A stretch of 64,000 bases of DNA from Lagopus muta (lineage: Eukaryota > Chordata > Aves > Galliformes > Phasianidae), in contig NC_064437.1 of assembly GCF_023343835.1 (NCBI RefSeq), positions 27,503,001-27,567,000 on the forward strand, read 5' to 3'. Position numbers and translations under genes: made by a program. Shown here piece by piece: positions 49,012 to 59,935 of the stretch. The stretch's first letter is position 1, and every line of letters begins with the position of its first letter. Under the pieces are notes generated by a model. That model saw only the letters and a program-made list of their open reading frames with translations. It had not been told where the DNA came from and did no database searches.

Positions 49012-49304
49012 CTTCCTGCTGCTGGTGGGAGGACAAGCCTTGTTGGCTGTGCGCTTCCTGCTGCTGGTGGGAGACAAGCCTTGTTGGCTGTGCGCTTCCT
49101 GCTGCTGGTGGGAGGACAAGCCTTGTTGGCTGTGCGCTTCCTGCTGCTGGTGGGAGGACAAGCCTGGTTGGCTGTGCGCTTCCTGCTGCTGGTGGGAGGA
49201 CAAGCCTTGTTGGCTGTGCGCTTCCTGCTGCTGGTGGGAGGACAAGCCTGGTTGGCTGTGCGCTTCCTGCTGCTGGTGGGAGGACAAGCCTTGTTGGCTG
49301 CGCG
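49012..49304 (+). repeat. Minisatellite, unit 6: 7 repeats
   Basis: Six 42-bp and one 41-bp repeat total 293 bp. CCTTG and CCTGG repeat variants alternate in the second half. Confidence 0.95.
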
Positions 49305-49353
49305 AGCGGTTGTGGACAGGAATTTCTGCCCAGGTGACAAATTCCGACTTGCA

Positions 49354-50677
49354 ATGGAGACACCTTCCTCTGAAACATCGGGTGTCTCTGTTCCAAGCAC
49401 CGAGTCGGCAGTCTCGGCATCTGCTGCCCGCCGACTTGGTGCTAAAAGAGCAGCTGCGCATGCTGCCCTTGGACCTCTCCAAGAGGAGAAGGCTTCCCCA
49501 TTTTCTCCCGGGGAAGTCAGTGCCAAAAGACGATGCCGCGGTCTGTCTGAGCAATGCTGCGGCTATGACAGTGACATGACATCGTGCTCCTTCCTCAACA
49601 CCCTCTGGAAAGTTGTTGAAAGTGTTGGCTTCCAGTCCATTCGGTGGGGCGATGAGGGAGACTTCATTGTGATTGAGGAGGCGTTCTTCAGAGCGGAAGT
49701 ACTGGCCAGAGGAGGAACTCTCCAAGTCTTTGATGTTGGCAACATGAAAGATTTTGTCCGTCGCCTTCATCAGCATGGCTTCTACATCACGGACGCGGAT
49801 TTGCCAACGTCTGCCCCATGTGCTCAGTTCCTAGCACAGGGAGCATCAATTTCCACTCCGAGCCAGGTACGTAGTCCCTCTAGCTGTGAGATGGCTCTCG
49901 GCACAGCGGCATTGGTGGCCAGTCAGTGCAAAGTGAGGTGGCTGACAGCTGGTGACACTTGGGTACTTGTGCTTCTGAGAACATTTACTCCATTACTCTG
50001 CGGCTGGCAAATGAGAGAAATGCAAGCAGGGGTGGTTGTTACAAGGGCTGCTCTGCACGTAGTGCCTCCTCGTTTATGTTGGCCCACGAGAGGTGGCAGC
50101 ACAGGGGCAGTGTGACAGAATGGCATGGGACGTGGCTGTGCGTATGAAACGAAGGTGTGCAACTGAATTCTTTTGTGTGGAAACGGCCCCCGAGAGTCCG
50201 CTCCGACGGTCTCTTGAGATTCCAATTCCTATGTCTTGTATCTTTGTTTTCCCAGTCTTGAAATGGTGGTGACTAACTCTTCCTCTTTGCATTTTGCAGT
50301 TACTCTGCTACTATCATCCCTATTTCCAGAGAGATCGTCTCCAGTGCCAAAGAAGATTCAAGCGGAGTCTTGGAGCTAGGAGGAGACCAGCTTCCTCCTT
50401 GCAGGCCTTCCAGTGGGGTTGGCAGGAGGGCCAGCAGAGCAGAAGCCTGCAGCCAGAGATGCAGTCAGGCGCTGCTGCACGGGCGGGCAGTGAGCTCCCT
50501 GTCGGCAGCTGCAATGCTGCTCCTGCTGCTGCTGCTGCTGCTGCACATCACAGCAGACGTCCAGCACCAAGCGGTCCTTTTCCACCGGGGCTGAGACCCG
50601 ATAGCGGAGCTGGGGGTGATGGAGTTGGACGCCGCTACAACTTGCGCCCCAGGAAGCGCTGCCGATGGCAGCAGTAG
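49354..50677 (+). CDS. HSFY/HSFX-like protein, unit 6 (296 aa)
   Basis: Exons are 49354-49866 and 50300-50677. The protein matches units 2-5; one synonymous change (CTC to CTT, Leu) falls in the exon 1 inverted repeat. Downstream of the gene this edge unit has three private changes close together (51206, about 51283 and about 51332). Poly(A) signal at 50710. Confidence 0.85.
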
Positions 50678-51263
50678 TGTAGGAGATAGTGTAGAGTTGT
50701 AGTTTAGAAAATAAACGTTTAAAATGCTTCTCCCTTGTCCTGTCCTGTTCCTTCGGTCTGACTGAAGGCTACTCTTCCTACGCCCAAGAGGGGGGGGGTG
50801 CCTTCAGGGAGCCTTCCATGAGTTTCCCCCATCCCCGCCCCGTGGGTTTTGGCAAAGGTGCCAAACGCGAAGCAGGCACTGTGCGAAGCAAGCCTGATGC
50901 ACGGAGTGATGGGAGCCCGGGGCGTGCAGGTGTGCAGCTGGAGCTGCGCAAAGTGCCTGGTCCCTCTGCCTGCCTGTCCTCTGGGGGTGGGTGGGGGGGT
51001 GGTTGGGGGGGTGGGTGCCCCGGTGGCCCAGGGACAGGAGGTGTGCCGTCCTCGCTGTGCACTTCCTTCTGGCCCGCGTGTACTTTGAGGAAGTATGGCA
51101 GCTTCAAGCGGTTCAGTTTCTAGGATGGCTTCTAGGATGTGGCTCCTGGGCCAATCAGCAGGCTCCTTGGGTTACGCTTGAGGTAGCCCTTATCTTTCCC
51201 ATTCTTTGTGCTCAACTACTTCTGCCCTTTTAGGAATAAAGCCAATTAGCCCTTTATTCACTG

Positions 51264-51540
51264 GTGTAACTGGTATGTGCCCCTGTACCAAAGTAAGAGT
51301 GGATGCAGGCTCCTTTGATGACCCCCTCTAGCCTGGAGAGAACCTTTCCTGCCCCTGCATATTTGTAATTCTGTCATTTTCTGATTCTGTTTATTTTAAA
51401 ATAAAATGGGGTAAGACCTTATCAGATTCTTCTCCCTGGGTATATAAGGATTCTGAACAGTTAATAAATCAGTTTGAATGCATGACCAGCATTCGTGGTC
51501 TAAAGAAAACTTCCCAGAGGCATCATGGTTTTATGATTTT
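51264..51540 (+). mobile_element. LTR-like sequence at the array's right edge
   Basis: From about TGTAACTGGTATGTGCCCC the sequence runs past the array edge to a TATATAAGG box, then AATAAA about 20 bp later and a short tail. This compact promoter-plus-poly(A) layout is typical of avian retroviral LTRs. The left part (to 51344) is present in every array unit; the remainder only here. No internal retroviral sequence is recognised, so it would be a solitary or truncated fossil LTR. Family not assigned; limits approximate. Confidence 0.4.
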
Positions 51541-51559
51541 TGGTCATCAGTATTCCTCA

Positions 51560-52075
51560 CCATAACATCATGTCATGCACTGGGTGGTGGTTTTTGATAT
51601 CTGCAGAATGTTCGTCCAACGGAGAAGAACTACATTTCCCCAGGAGTCTTTGCGGTCAGCAAGGAGTTATAACTCCATGCAAGGTCACCTGATTCTTCTT
51701 CTTCTTCGCTTGTTCTTCGCCTGCTCTTCGCCATCTGCGCTTCGCCGTCTGCGCTTCGCCATCTACGCTTCGCTGTCTGTTCTTTAGTCACTCAACTGGA
51801 CTGCACTTCTCACCCCAGCATTGTGGTGAGGTCTATACAATTCAGACAGACTCTCTCTCTCTCTCTCATCGTATTTTACTAATACTATATTTAGTAAAAT
51901 CATTTGTTCCACCTCAGATTAGGGCTGTTGTTTTCAAGTATTTTGGGGTCCCCTGTTTCCCCTTTCCCAGAGGCGCGGATCCACAGATCCCTCCGCCCTG
52001 CTGGTCATGGAACCAGGCCGAACCAGCCCGTAAACTGTTGACACAGGGGTTTGGAGGTACTACCGATATGACTCC
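51560..52075. other. Unassigned, possibly LTR-derived block
   Basis: It holds a ZNF143-like element (ACTACATTTCCCCAGGAGTC, then TTTGCGG, 51629-51655), four 14-bp repeats of CTTCGCCATCTGCG type (51726-51780), a (CT)n run near 51855 and a GC-rich end (GGCGCGGATCCACAGATCCC). Promoter-like elements plus an abrupt GC-rich end suggest a fossil LTR, but I cannot name a family. Confidence 0.3.
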
Positions 52076-52085
52076 CATCTACTAG

Positions 52086-53518
52086 AAGGAACATCCAGGA
52101 AGCTACTGGCCTGTGACCTCTTTGCCAGAGAAAGTTATGGAACAGATCATCTTGAGGGAGATCATATGGCATAGAATAACAGAATGGCCAGGGTTGAAAA
52201 GGACTACAATGATCATCAATTTTTAACCCCCCCGCTATGTGCAGGCTTGCCAACAACCAGTCCAGGCTGCCCAGAGTCACATCCAGCCTGGCCTTGAATG
52301 TTTCCAGTGATGGGGCATGTGCAGTTTAACCAGGGAATCAGGCACAGCCAGCTTATGTTCATGAAAGTCAGGTCCTGTTTTACCAACCTGATCTTCTATG
52401 ATCAAATGACCCACCTGGTGGATGAGGGAAAAGCTATTGATGTAGCCTGCCTAGACTTCAGCAAAGCCTTTGATATTGCTTCCCACAGTATTCTTCTGCA
52501 GAAGCTGGAAGCCTGTGGCTTGGAATCTCTCTTTTGGATAAAGAGCTAGCTGGAGCGCTGGGCCAAGAGAGTGGTGGTGAATAGACTGAAATCCAGCTGG
52601 CAACCAGTCACAAGTGGTGTTCCCCAGGGTTTGGTAGTGGGGCCTGTCCTGTTGAATATCTTTATTCATCTTGATGAGGACTTTGAATGCACCCTCAGTA
52701 AATTTGCAGATGACACCAAGTTGGGAGGAAATATTGATCTGCCTGGGAGTGGTATGGTCCTATAGAGGGATCTGTACAGGCTGGATCAATGGGCTGAGGC
52801 CAGTGGAATGAAGTTCAACACATCAAGTGTCAGGTCCTACTCTTTGGCCACAACAACACCAGGCAATGCTTGGGGCAGAACAGCTGGACGACTGTACGGA
52901 AAAAATGAATGGGGATGTTGGTCAATTATAGGCTGAACATGAGTCAGCAGTGTTCTCTGGTAATCAAGAAGGCCAATGGCATCCTGGCTTGTATCAGAAA
53001 TAGATTACCAGCAGGACCAGGGAGGTGATAGCTCCTCCATAGTCAGCTCTGGTGTTCAGCTTTGGGCCCCTCACTACAAGAAAGACACAAGGCCCTGGTG
53101 TGTGTTCAGAGACAGGCAACAAAGTTGGTAAGGACCCTGGAGCACAACTCATAAGAGGAGCAGCAGAGGGACCTGGGATTATTTAGTCTGGAGAGAAGGA
53201 GGCTCAGCAGATACCTTTTCACTCTCTACAACTACCACAGGGTTCAGCCTCTTCTCTAACATAACAAGGAATAGAACAAGAAGTAATGGCCTCAAGTTGC
53301 ACCAGGTGTGTGCCAAGTTGGATGTTAGGAAGAATTTGTTCTCTGAAACAGTGATCAGGCACTGGAACGGGCTGCCCAGAGAGAAACTGACTCATCATCC
53401 CTGGAGGTGTTCAAGAAACTTTAGACATGGTTTAGTGGAAAAAAGGTGGTAGGTGCACCATTGGAGTAGATGATCTTGGAGGTCTTCTCCAACCTTTGTA
53501 TTTCTATGATTCTATGAT
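52086..53518 (+). mobile_element. CR1 LINE, RT to 3' tail, hosting an inverted CR1
   Basis: ORF2 landmarks run from CCAGGAAGCTACTGGCCTGT through TGCCTAGACTTCAGCAAAGC (DFSKAFD), GTTCCCCAGGGTTTGGTAGT and AAATTTGCAGATGACACCAA (KFADDTK) to TTTCTATGATTCTATGATT. The fragment 52298-52549 encodes MSHILL-type CR1 sequence with DFSKAFDIASHSILLQKLE. It is split at 52172/52319 by the element below. Confidence 0.93.
52173..52318 (-). mobile_element. CR1 3' end inserted, inverted, into another CR1
   Basis: AGAATAACAGAATGGCCAGG to CTTGAATGTTTCCAGTGATG is an inverted CR1 tail of 146 bp lying inside the + strand CR1, whose sequence resumes at GTGCAGTTTAACCAGGG. GGCAT occurs at both edges (52168-52172 and 52314-52318); it may be a short target duplication or microhomology, since CR1 itself reads GGGGCAT there. 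Confidence 0.9.
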
Positions 53519-54952
53519 TAAAATGTCTTTTAAACATTCAGCTTCATAAAAGCGATTATGAAATTAGAATAATTAAGACAAAGAAAAACAAGACATTTAA
53601 ATATCACTTAAGTGTCACATGTTCAAAAAGACGTATTCCCTTGAAACACCTTGTTCCCATTCCATGCCATAACATTAAAATGAAATGCTTCAGTACTGAC
53701 AAGAAGATTGTGTGTAGCAGTGATCTGGAAGTAAAAGAGCACTATATAAAGAAAATATATTGTGCACAAGAGGAAAAAGTGCTCAGTGAAATGATAAAGA
53801 AAAGTTGAAAACAAAATAAAAATTACTGACAATTAAAAAAAAGAGATCATCTAAACATGTTCTAGATCCTAAGAGACAGCTGGCAACTCTACACAGATAT
53901 AGTTTTATACGCTAAATCAAAGCCCAGTTAAAGCTTTCTAAAAGTTTTCAGCATGTTGACAGTAGCAGATATGTAAAATTCCAAATAGACCAACCAACAG
54001 AAAAAAACACACCCTAAAAAGAGCGGACAAGATTTATACTTAATTATTTACTGTATTTATGAATACACAGCAATAGGTAGTCACAGAAGAGTACTGCTTA
54101 AAAATTTTGACTAATTTTCAGTAATGACTTGACCTTAAACCTCTGAGAAAATGTTCATTTATAGATTGTATATTTTTCTATCTTAATTTAAAAACAATTT
54201 TGATCATTTTAGAAAGTTAATTTAAACATTAAGTGACCCCTGAAATTAATATTTAGGAAGTAATAATTTGAATTGATTACTGTGTTTTATTAATTATATT
54301 TCAGTCCTAAAAACAATCACATTTCAGTTTGAAAAATAAACATACATCAATCTTCTTTTGATGAAATTTCTGGATAAAAACTCTAACTCATCTTCTTTTA
54401 ACACACACACACTTAAAAGTAGAAATTTCAAAGAACAATTTCCCATTTGTTGTTCTTTAAAAGGAAGCGTTTTTGCATTATGCCAAATGATGTAGTCAAT
54501 AGGCATGACAGATTTTCTTTGTGACAAGTATCATTCTATTCAAAATCTAATAAACTATCACAACAAAAAATATTTTTCAAATATAATTGATAGTTTTAAT
54601 CCCTGTTTTTGTAATTAGATTCTGAGTTTTGTGTTATTTTTGTATGTAGTTGTAGTGACACATTAGAAATATCTAAGATGGAAGTCCGTAAGGGATTTAT
54701 TTTGTTTACAATGTGTAATGAATGATTGATGTAGTGCTAGCAAGATATACAGAAAGAAAAGTATGTTTTCATTTTTAAATACATGAATTATATAAAATGT
54801 GTCTTTTCTTCATTTCTTCTCAGTATTGCAAAGAGATATTTATTGTGTTTCTGCCAGTCATTTTCTTTAAGCAGATTTGTACATGCTGCTGCAAATTGCA
54901 CAGCACATAGATTTAGAATTTCTACCCAAAAAAACAAGATTCAATGGAGCTG
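53519..54952. other. AT-rich intergenic DNA
   Basis: Nothing recognised. Confidence 0.5.
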
Positions 54953-56440
54953 CAGAATCATAGAATGGCCTCAGTTGACCCAGACCATTCTCAACCTTAA
55001 AAATCATTTCGTTCCAATCTCCTCACCCACAAGATCAGGCTGCACACAGCCGCATCCAACTTCACCTTGAACACATCCAGAGATGGTGTCCACATCCACA
55101 GCCTTATTGAGCAAATTTTTCTTGTGCCTCACCACCTTCCAAGTAAAAAATTCCATCCTAACATATAATCTACATCTCTTATTTTTTTTTAGCTTGAAGT
55201 CATTTCTCCTTGTCTTGTTACTATCAGACCACGTAAAAAATCAGTCCTCCTTTTACTTGTAAGCTTCTTTCAAGTACTAGAAGGCCACAATGAGAATTTC
55301 TTGGAGCCTTCTCTTCTACAAGCAGAACAAACCCAGCTCCCTCAACCTTTCTTTACAGGAGAGGTTCTTCAACCCTCTGATCATATTTATGTTCCTCCAT
55401 GGGACCTGTTCCAACATCTCCTTGTCTTTCTTGTGCTGGGTCCCCCAGCCCTGGGTGTAGTACTCCAGATGGAGCCTCAAAGGATTACAGGAGAGGGAAA
55501 CAATCGCTTCCCTCTCTTTGTTGGCCACTCCTCCATTGATGCAGCCCAGGATACAGGGCTGCAGGGCTGCAAGTGCACACTGCTGTCTCATGTCCAGCAT
55601 TTAATCCATCAGGACACTCAAGTCTTTCTCTGCAGGTCTGTACACACTCATCACTGGCTCCACATGAGTATAGATCCACTGGCCACAATGCTCTGGCTGC
55701 AACCATCCAACAAACACCTCACCCACTGAATAGTCCAGCCTTCAGATCCATATTTCTCCAATGTAGTGATAAGGATGTGGTGCAGGACCATGTCAAAGGC
55801 CTTGCACAAGTCCAGGTAGATGACATCACTTGCCTTTCCTTTGTCCACCAGTGCCATCACTCCATAATAGAAGGCTGCCAGATTGGTCAGGCACAATCTG
55901 GCCTTGATGAAACCATGCTGGCTGTCTCAGATCTCCTCCTTGTTCCACACGTGTTTTGATATATCATCCAAGAGGATCTGCTCCAGGATATTCCCAGGCA
56001 TGGAGTTGAGGTTCAGTGGCCTGTAGTTCCCCATGTTTTTCTCCTTTTCTTAAAAATGGAAAATATTGTTCCTTTTTTTTCCAATCACTCAGGACGTTGC
56101 CTGACAACCACAGCTTTTCAGATATGAAGGAGAGTTACTTGGCAGATACATCAGCCAAGTTCCTTCAGGACTTGGGACTTGTACACATTCAGCCTCATGA
56201 GGTGGTCTTAGACTTGCTCTGCTGCTACAGTGAGAAGGATTTCATTCCCCCAATCCCTGACCAGAGGTTCAAGGACATGAGAAGCATGGGAAGCCTGATT
56301 AGCAATGAAGACTGAGGCAAAGAACTCACTGAATACTTCAGCATTCTCCATGTCTGCTGAAGCCAGTTCTCCCTTCTCATTTAGCATAGGGGACACAATC
56401 TGACTGATGATGACGAACAAGTTTTCATTCTCCTTTTCTA
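54953..56440 (-). mobile_element. CR1 LINE, about 1.5 kb, inverted, old
   Basis: On the + strand it starts with the inverted tail (GCAGAATCATAGAATGGCCT). It then passes the C-terminal RT region (CTCCAGATGGAGCCTCAAAG; CTGTCTCATGTCCAGCATTT), the inverse of DLxKAFDxVxH (GGTGCAGGACCATGTCAAAG) and upstream linker sequence (AAAGAACTCACTGAATACTT). On the - strand 55651-55896 reads [20 protein letters not shown], a recognisable RT block. Frames are broken throughout. Confidence 0.92.
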
Positions 56441-57384
56441 TTTTAAACTTGGTCTCTTCACTTTTTTGGCCTGCAGCAAATTAACTGCAGAATATGTCTA
56501 CCTTGTGACATCTGAGAATTTTTCTTTTTATGCCATTCCTTCTATATTTTTAGCACTTCTTTGTGTTTGGCTTAACTTTAAGCTGTTTTGTTCTTTGTTT
56601 TCTTAATTCCTCTTAAAAACCGCAACCTACTCAGTGGTGAACATTAGCAATTTATAAAGTCCAATTGACGTTGCCTCTGAAACTGCAGGAAACTGAGCTA
56701 TATCTATGGCTTACATGGGATCTAATGAGGATCAGTGCCAGTGTATAATACTGTTATCCTAGTATTCCACATTACTGCGCAAATATTAATAAATGAATCT
56801 TTGTGACATTTAAATATCCTACAGACAGTTATTGGTTCAGGAATCCTCAAGTAAATGAGTAATCTCAGATTGTAATCTTGCATAGTTCTAATTATAAAAT
56901 ATCTTTATTATTTTCTGTAATATTTTATGATATAATCGTATTTGGGAAATGACTGTATTGAGAGCATGACATTTACTGAAGTGAATAAGCTTTTAATATG
57001 TGAAGTCATTCCACTGAGGTTATTGTGCAAAACAGAAACTTCAAGATGGAAATGAAGCAGAGATCAGTTAATTTCTTTAATATGCTATCAACCTATTTTA
57101 TTTCATTTTATTAGTTCATTATATTCTATTAATATAGGAACTTTCCATATCATTTGTACTGAGATGCTTGGGGCAGCCAGGATCAGCACAGCAGGTCTAT
57201 TTTTATCAACATGTACATGCTGCACATTAGCCATGTTTTTGCAGTCTGATCTCCTTGGCACTAATGCAGTGGGAGAAGTTATAAAGTTCCAGTTAGTCCA
57301 GGAAATATTTTGAAGTAAAACCAATCTAGAACAAAATGAAGTCATCATAAAAGAAAAAAAAGTCCATTAAAATGACATAGAGAG
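56441..57384. other. AT-rich intergenic DNA
   Basis: Nothing recognised. Confidence 0.5.
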
Positions 57385-58014
57385 TGTTGTGATTTAACCC
57401 ATCAGACATTTCAGCACCACACAGTTGTTCGCTCCCTGACCACTCCCAATGGGGTGCGGGAGAGAATTGGAAAAAAAATCAACAAAGTAGAACTCATGGG
57501 TTGAGATAAAAGCTGTTTAATAAGACAGAAAAGGAAGAGAAGTAAAAATAATAGCAGTGATAATAATATATCTATATTAATATTAATTAATTAATATATC
57601 TAATATAGCTATATATATATGCATGACACAATTGCCTACCACCCTCCAACAGATGTTCAACATATCTCTGAACAACGACAACCCCCAGCCAACTCCCCAA
57701 AATTTTATGGCTTTTGCATGATGGCATGTGATATGAAATATGCCTGTGGCCAGTTTAGGGTAGCTGTCCTGAGTCTGTACCATCCTGGGTCTGTACCCTC
57801 ACAGCTTCTTGTGAACTCCCCCCCCACAACCTCACTGGCAGGACAGTACAAGAATTTGAGAAACTGAAACATCTTTGGTTCTATACAGAACCGTTTAGCA
57901 ACAACTGAAACATTGGTATGCTGTCATCACTGTTTTTCTAAATCCAGAACATAGCATCACACCAGACATTATGAAGAGAAAATCAACTCTGTCCCAGACC
58001 AAACCAGGATAACA
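57385..58014 (-). mobile_element. ERV LTR, TG...CA bounded
   Basis: The + strand begins TGTTGTGATTTAACCC and ends AACCAGGATAACA, so both strands show TG...CA ends. GAATTGGAAAAAAAATCAAC and CATGGGTTGAGATAAAAGCT match my recollection of a common avian LTR read in reverse. An AT-rich (TA)n expansion lies near 57545-57620. Confidence 0.75.
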
Positions 58015-58489
58015 TACACCTCTTATTTACACAGTACATAGCTTCCATATCTTCTCCTGCATCCCAATTACTTATCATCATTTGTCCTGCCTTCTGATAT
58101 ATACACATTGCTATCATTCCTGTAATCTATGGACTGTCCCTCTAAATTTTCTGTGCAGTTCACTTAGTCCATGTTTTGGGCTCCAACATTGGTAACAGTC
58201 TTGTTATAGAGGGGGCTGATACAGGCACAGGCTAGTTTGCTTCTTGAACTACAGCACCTGTCATGGGAATTGGAGCAACCACAGGGCCTATTGCAGGGGT
58301 AGGATTAGCCATAGGGTATGCTTATCAGAGTACTGCTTGGCCCATTACAGGGGTGGGAGTGACTGTAATGTCTATTGCAGGGGTTGGAGCAACTGCAAGG
58401 ACTGCTGTGAAGTTGGAGGAATTTCTGGGTCAGTTGTATCCCCAGTCAGAGAGGACCTGTTGATCACCAATTCTGGAGAACTATTTGAT

Positions 58490-59460
58490 GAAATCAGGAT
58501 TGGTGACCTCCTGGGCTGTAAGTGACCATACAATGGTGGAGTTCACACTCTTGAGGAATACTGGACAGGCAAACAGTAAAATTGTTTAGCTTAAATTTAG
58601 AAAAGTAATTTCCAGCTCTTCAGGAAGTTGGTAAAAAAAAAAAACACCTGGGTAACTTTCCTCAACAACAAGGAAGCAGAGCAGTGCTGGCACATCATTA
58701 AGGAAGCTTTCCTTAGGGCACATAAACTCTCCATTCCCACGTGCAGGAAGTTAGGAAAGAAAGGCAAGAAACTGGCATGGCTGAACTGAGACCTTCTGGT
58801 CAAACTGGAGAGCAAAAAGAAAATGCACAGGCTGTGGAAGCAGGGACAGGTTACTGGGAGAAGTATGGGATGCTGGAACTGGACTTGACAAGGGGTGCAA
58901 ATTAAAGATAACAGAGGCTTCTATACGAACATTAAAAAAAAAACAAAGTCCAGGAGGATGTACCCTCCCTAGTGAGAAATACAGGCAGGCTAGTAGCAGC
59001 ATATAAGGAGAAGGCTGAGATATTCTGCAGCTCCTTTGCCTCAGTCTTCACAAGTGACTGCCCTCCACACAGCCCTTGAGTGGATGGTTTGGAGCACGGG
59101 GACTGGTGGAGCCAATGACCTTCCCACTGTAAGCAAAGATCACGTTCACGACCACCTGAGGAGCCTGGACATCCACAAATCTATGGGTGGGTCCTGATGA
59201 GATACATCCCGGAGTCCTGGGGAAATTAGCTGATGCAGTTGCCAAGCCACTCTCAATGATATTTGAAAAGTCATGGCAGTCAGATGAAGACCCTATTGTC
59301 TGGTAGAAAGGCAATAGTGCACCCATATTTAAGAAGGGTAGAAAGTATTACCCAGTGAAATACTGATCTGTCAGTCTCACCACACTGCGAAGGAATATGA
59401 GACCTCACATGGAGCACTGCATCCAGATGTGGAGTCCTCAGCACAGATGTACTAGCAAGA
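58490..59460 (+). mobile_element. CR1 LINE inserted in the ERV, with an internal deletion
   Basis: It opens in the late endonuclease region (GACCTCCTGGGCTGTAAGTG, GGTGGAGTTCACACTCTTGA), continues through the EN-RT linker (GGCTGAACTGAGACCTTCTG; CAGTCTTCACAAGTGACTGC) to CTGTCAGTCTCACCACACTG. It then jumps at about 59384 to a far downstream block (GACCTCACATGGAGCACTGC). Most of RT is missing and there is no 3' octamer tail. Confidence 0.88.
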
Positions 59461-59757
59461 AATAGTCAGAAACTTAGTCTGAGGTCAGTAATCATGTAGA
59501 AGTGTGTGTGAATCAGCATGTACGTATGTGCATGTAATGTGTATATGAATACATAAATACAGTAATATTGGCACAAGCAAATACTACACATGCATAGGAA
59601 TATCTGTATGAAGTTACCTCTTGTTTCATTTTTTCACTAAATATTTGTATTTAACAGACAGGAAGATTTTAGACTAGCAATAGACAACTACGCTTCACAA
59701 CATCCAGCATGATTTTTTTAAATGACATTTAGTGGCTACCTGAGGCAGTTTGATGGT

Positions 59758-59935
59758 TTTGTACCATAAAAGGTCTAAAATTCATCTTGAACCAAATGTC
59801 CTTAACTGTGCAGCATTGCTCAGCAACAACTTAAACACTGGTGTGTTGTTGACACTGTTTTTCTCCTAAAGCCAAAATGCAGCATCCTACCAGACAGTAT
59901 GAAGGGAAAATCTTTTCTTATCTTCATTAAACATA
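59758..59935 (-). mobile_element. Second LTR fragment of the ERV
   Basis: CAGCAACAACTTAAACACTG, GACACTGTTTTTCTCCTAAA and CAGACAGTATGAAGGGAAAA match 57890-57985 of the first LTR in the same orientation, with clear divergence. It is a partial LTR. Confidence 0.75.

Larger units (their letters stand above)
27733..51344 (+). repeat. Tandem array of six about 3.9-kb HSF-gene units
   Basis: Six head-to-tail units are almost identical. Start codons lie at 29511, 33430, 37348, 41391, 45476 and 49354, so periods are 3919, 3918, 4043, 4085 and 3878 bp. The period differences match the length change of one internal minisatellite. Outside it, only scattered single-base changes are visible. Unit 1 begins at TTGGTTCACCTGCAGAGC (27733; equivalent 31568 in unit 2), and unit 6 stops matching at 51344. 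Base composition is GC-richer than both flanks. The homogeneity points to recent amplification, gene conversion, or both. Confidence 0.97.
57385..59935 (-). mobile_element. Broken ERV remnant with LTR pieces at both ends and a CR1 inside
   Basis: A near-complete LTR (57385-58014), about 480 bp of adjoining internal sequence, a CR1 insertion, and a second LTR piece (59758-59935) in the same orientation together outline one heavily reduced element on the - strand. No intact retroviral gene is recognised. It is an avian ERV family whose LTR ends in the ...TTAAATCACAACA style. It predates the CR1 insertion. Confidence 0.65.

Noticed and set aside
58244-58525. 93-codon ORF with repeated GVG-type segments
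   Set aside because: It lies in ERV internal sequence on the strand opposite to the element and reflects short local repeats.
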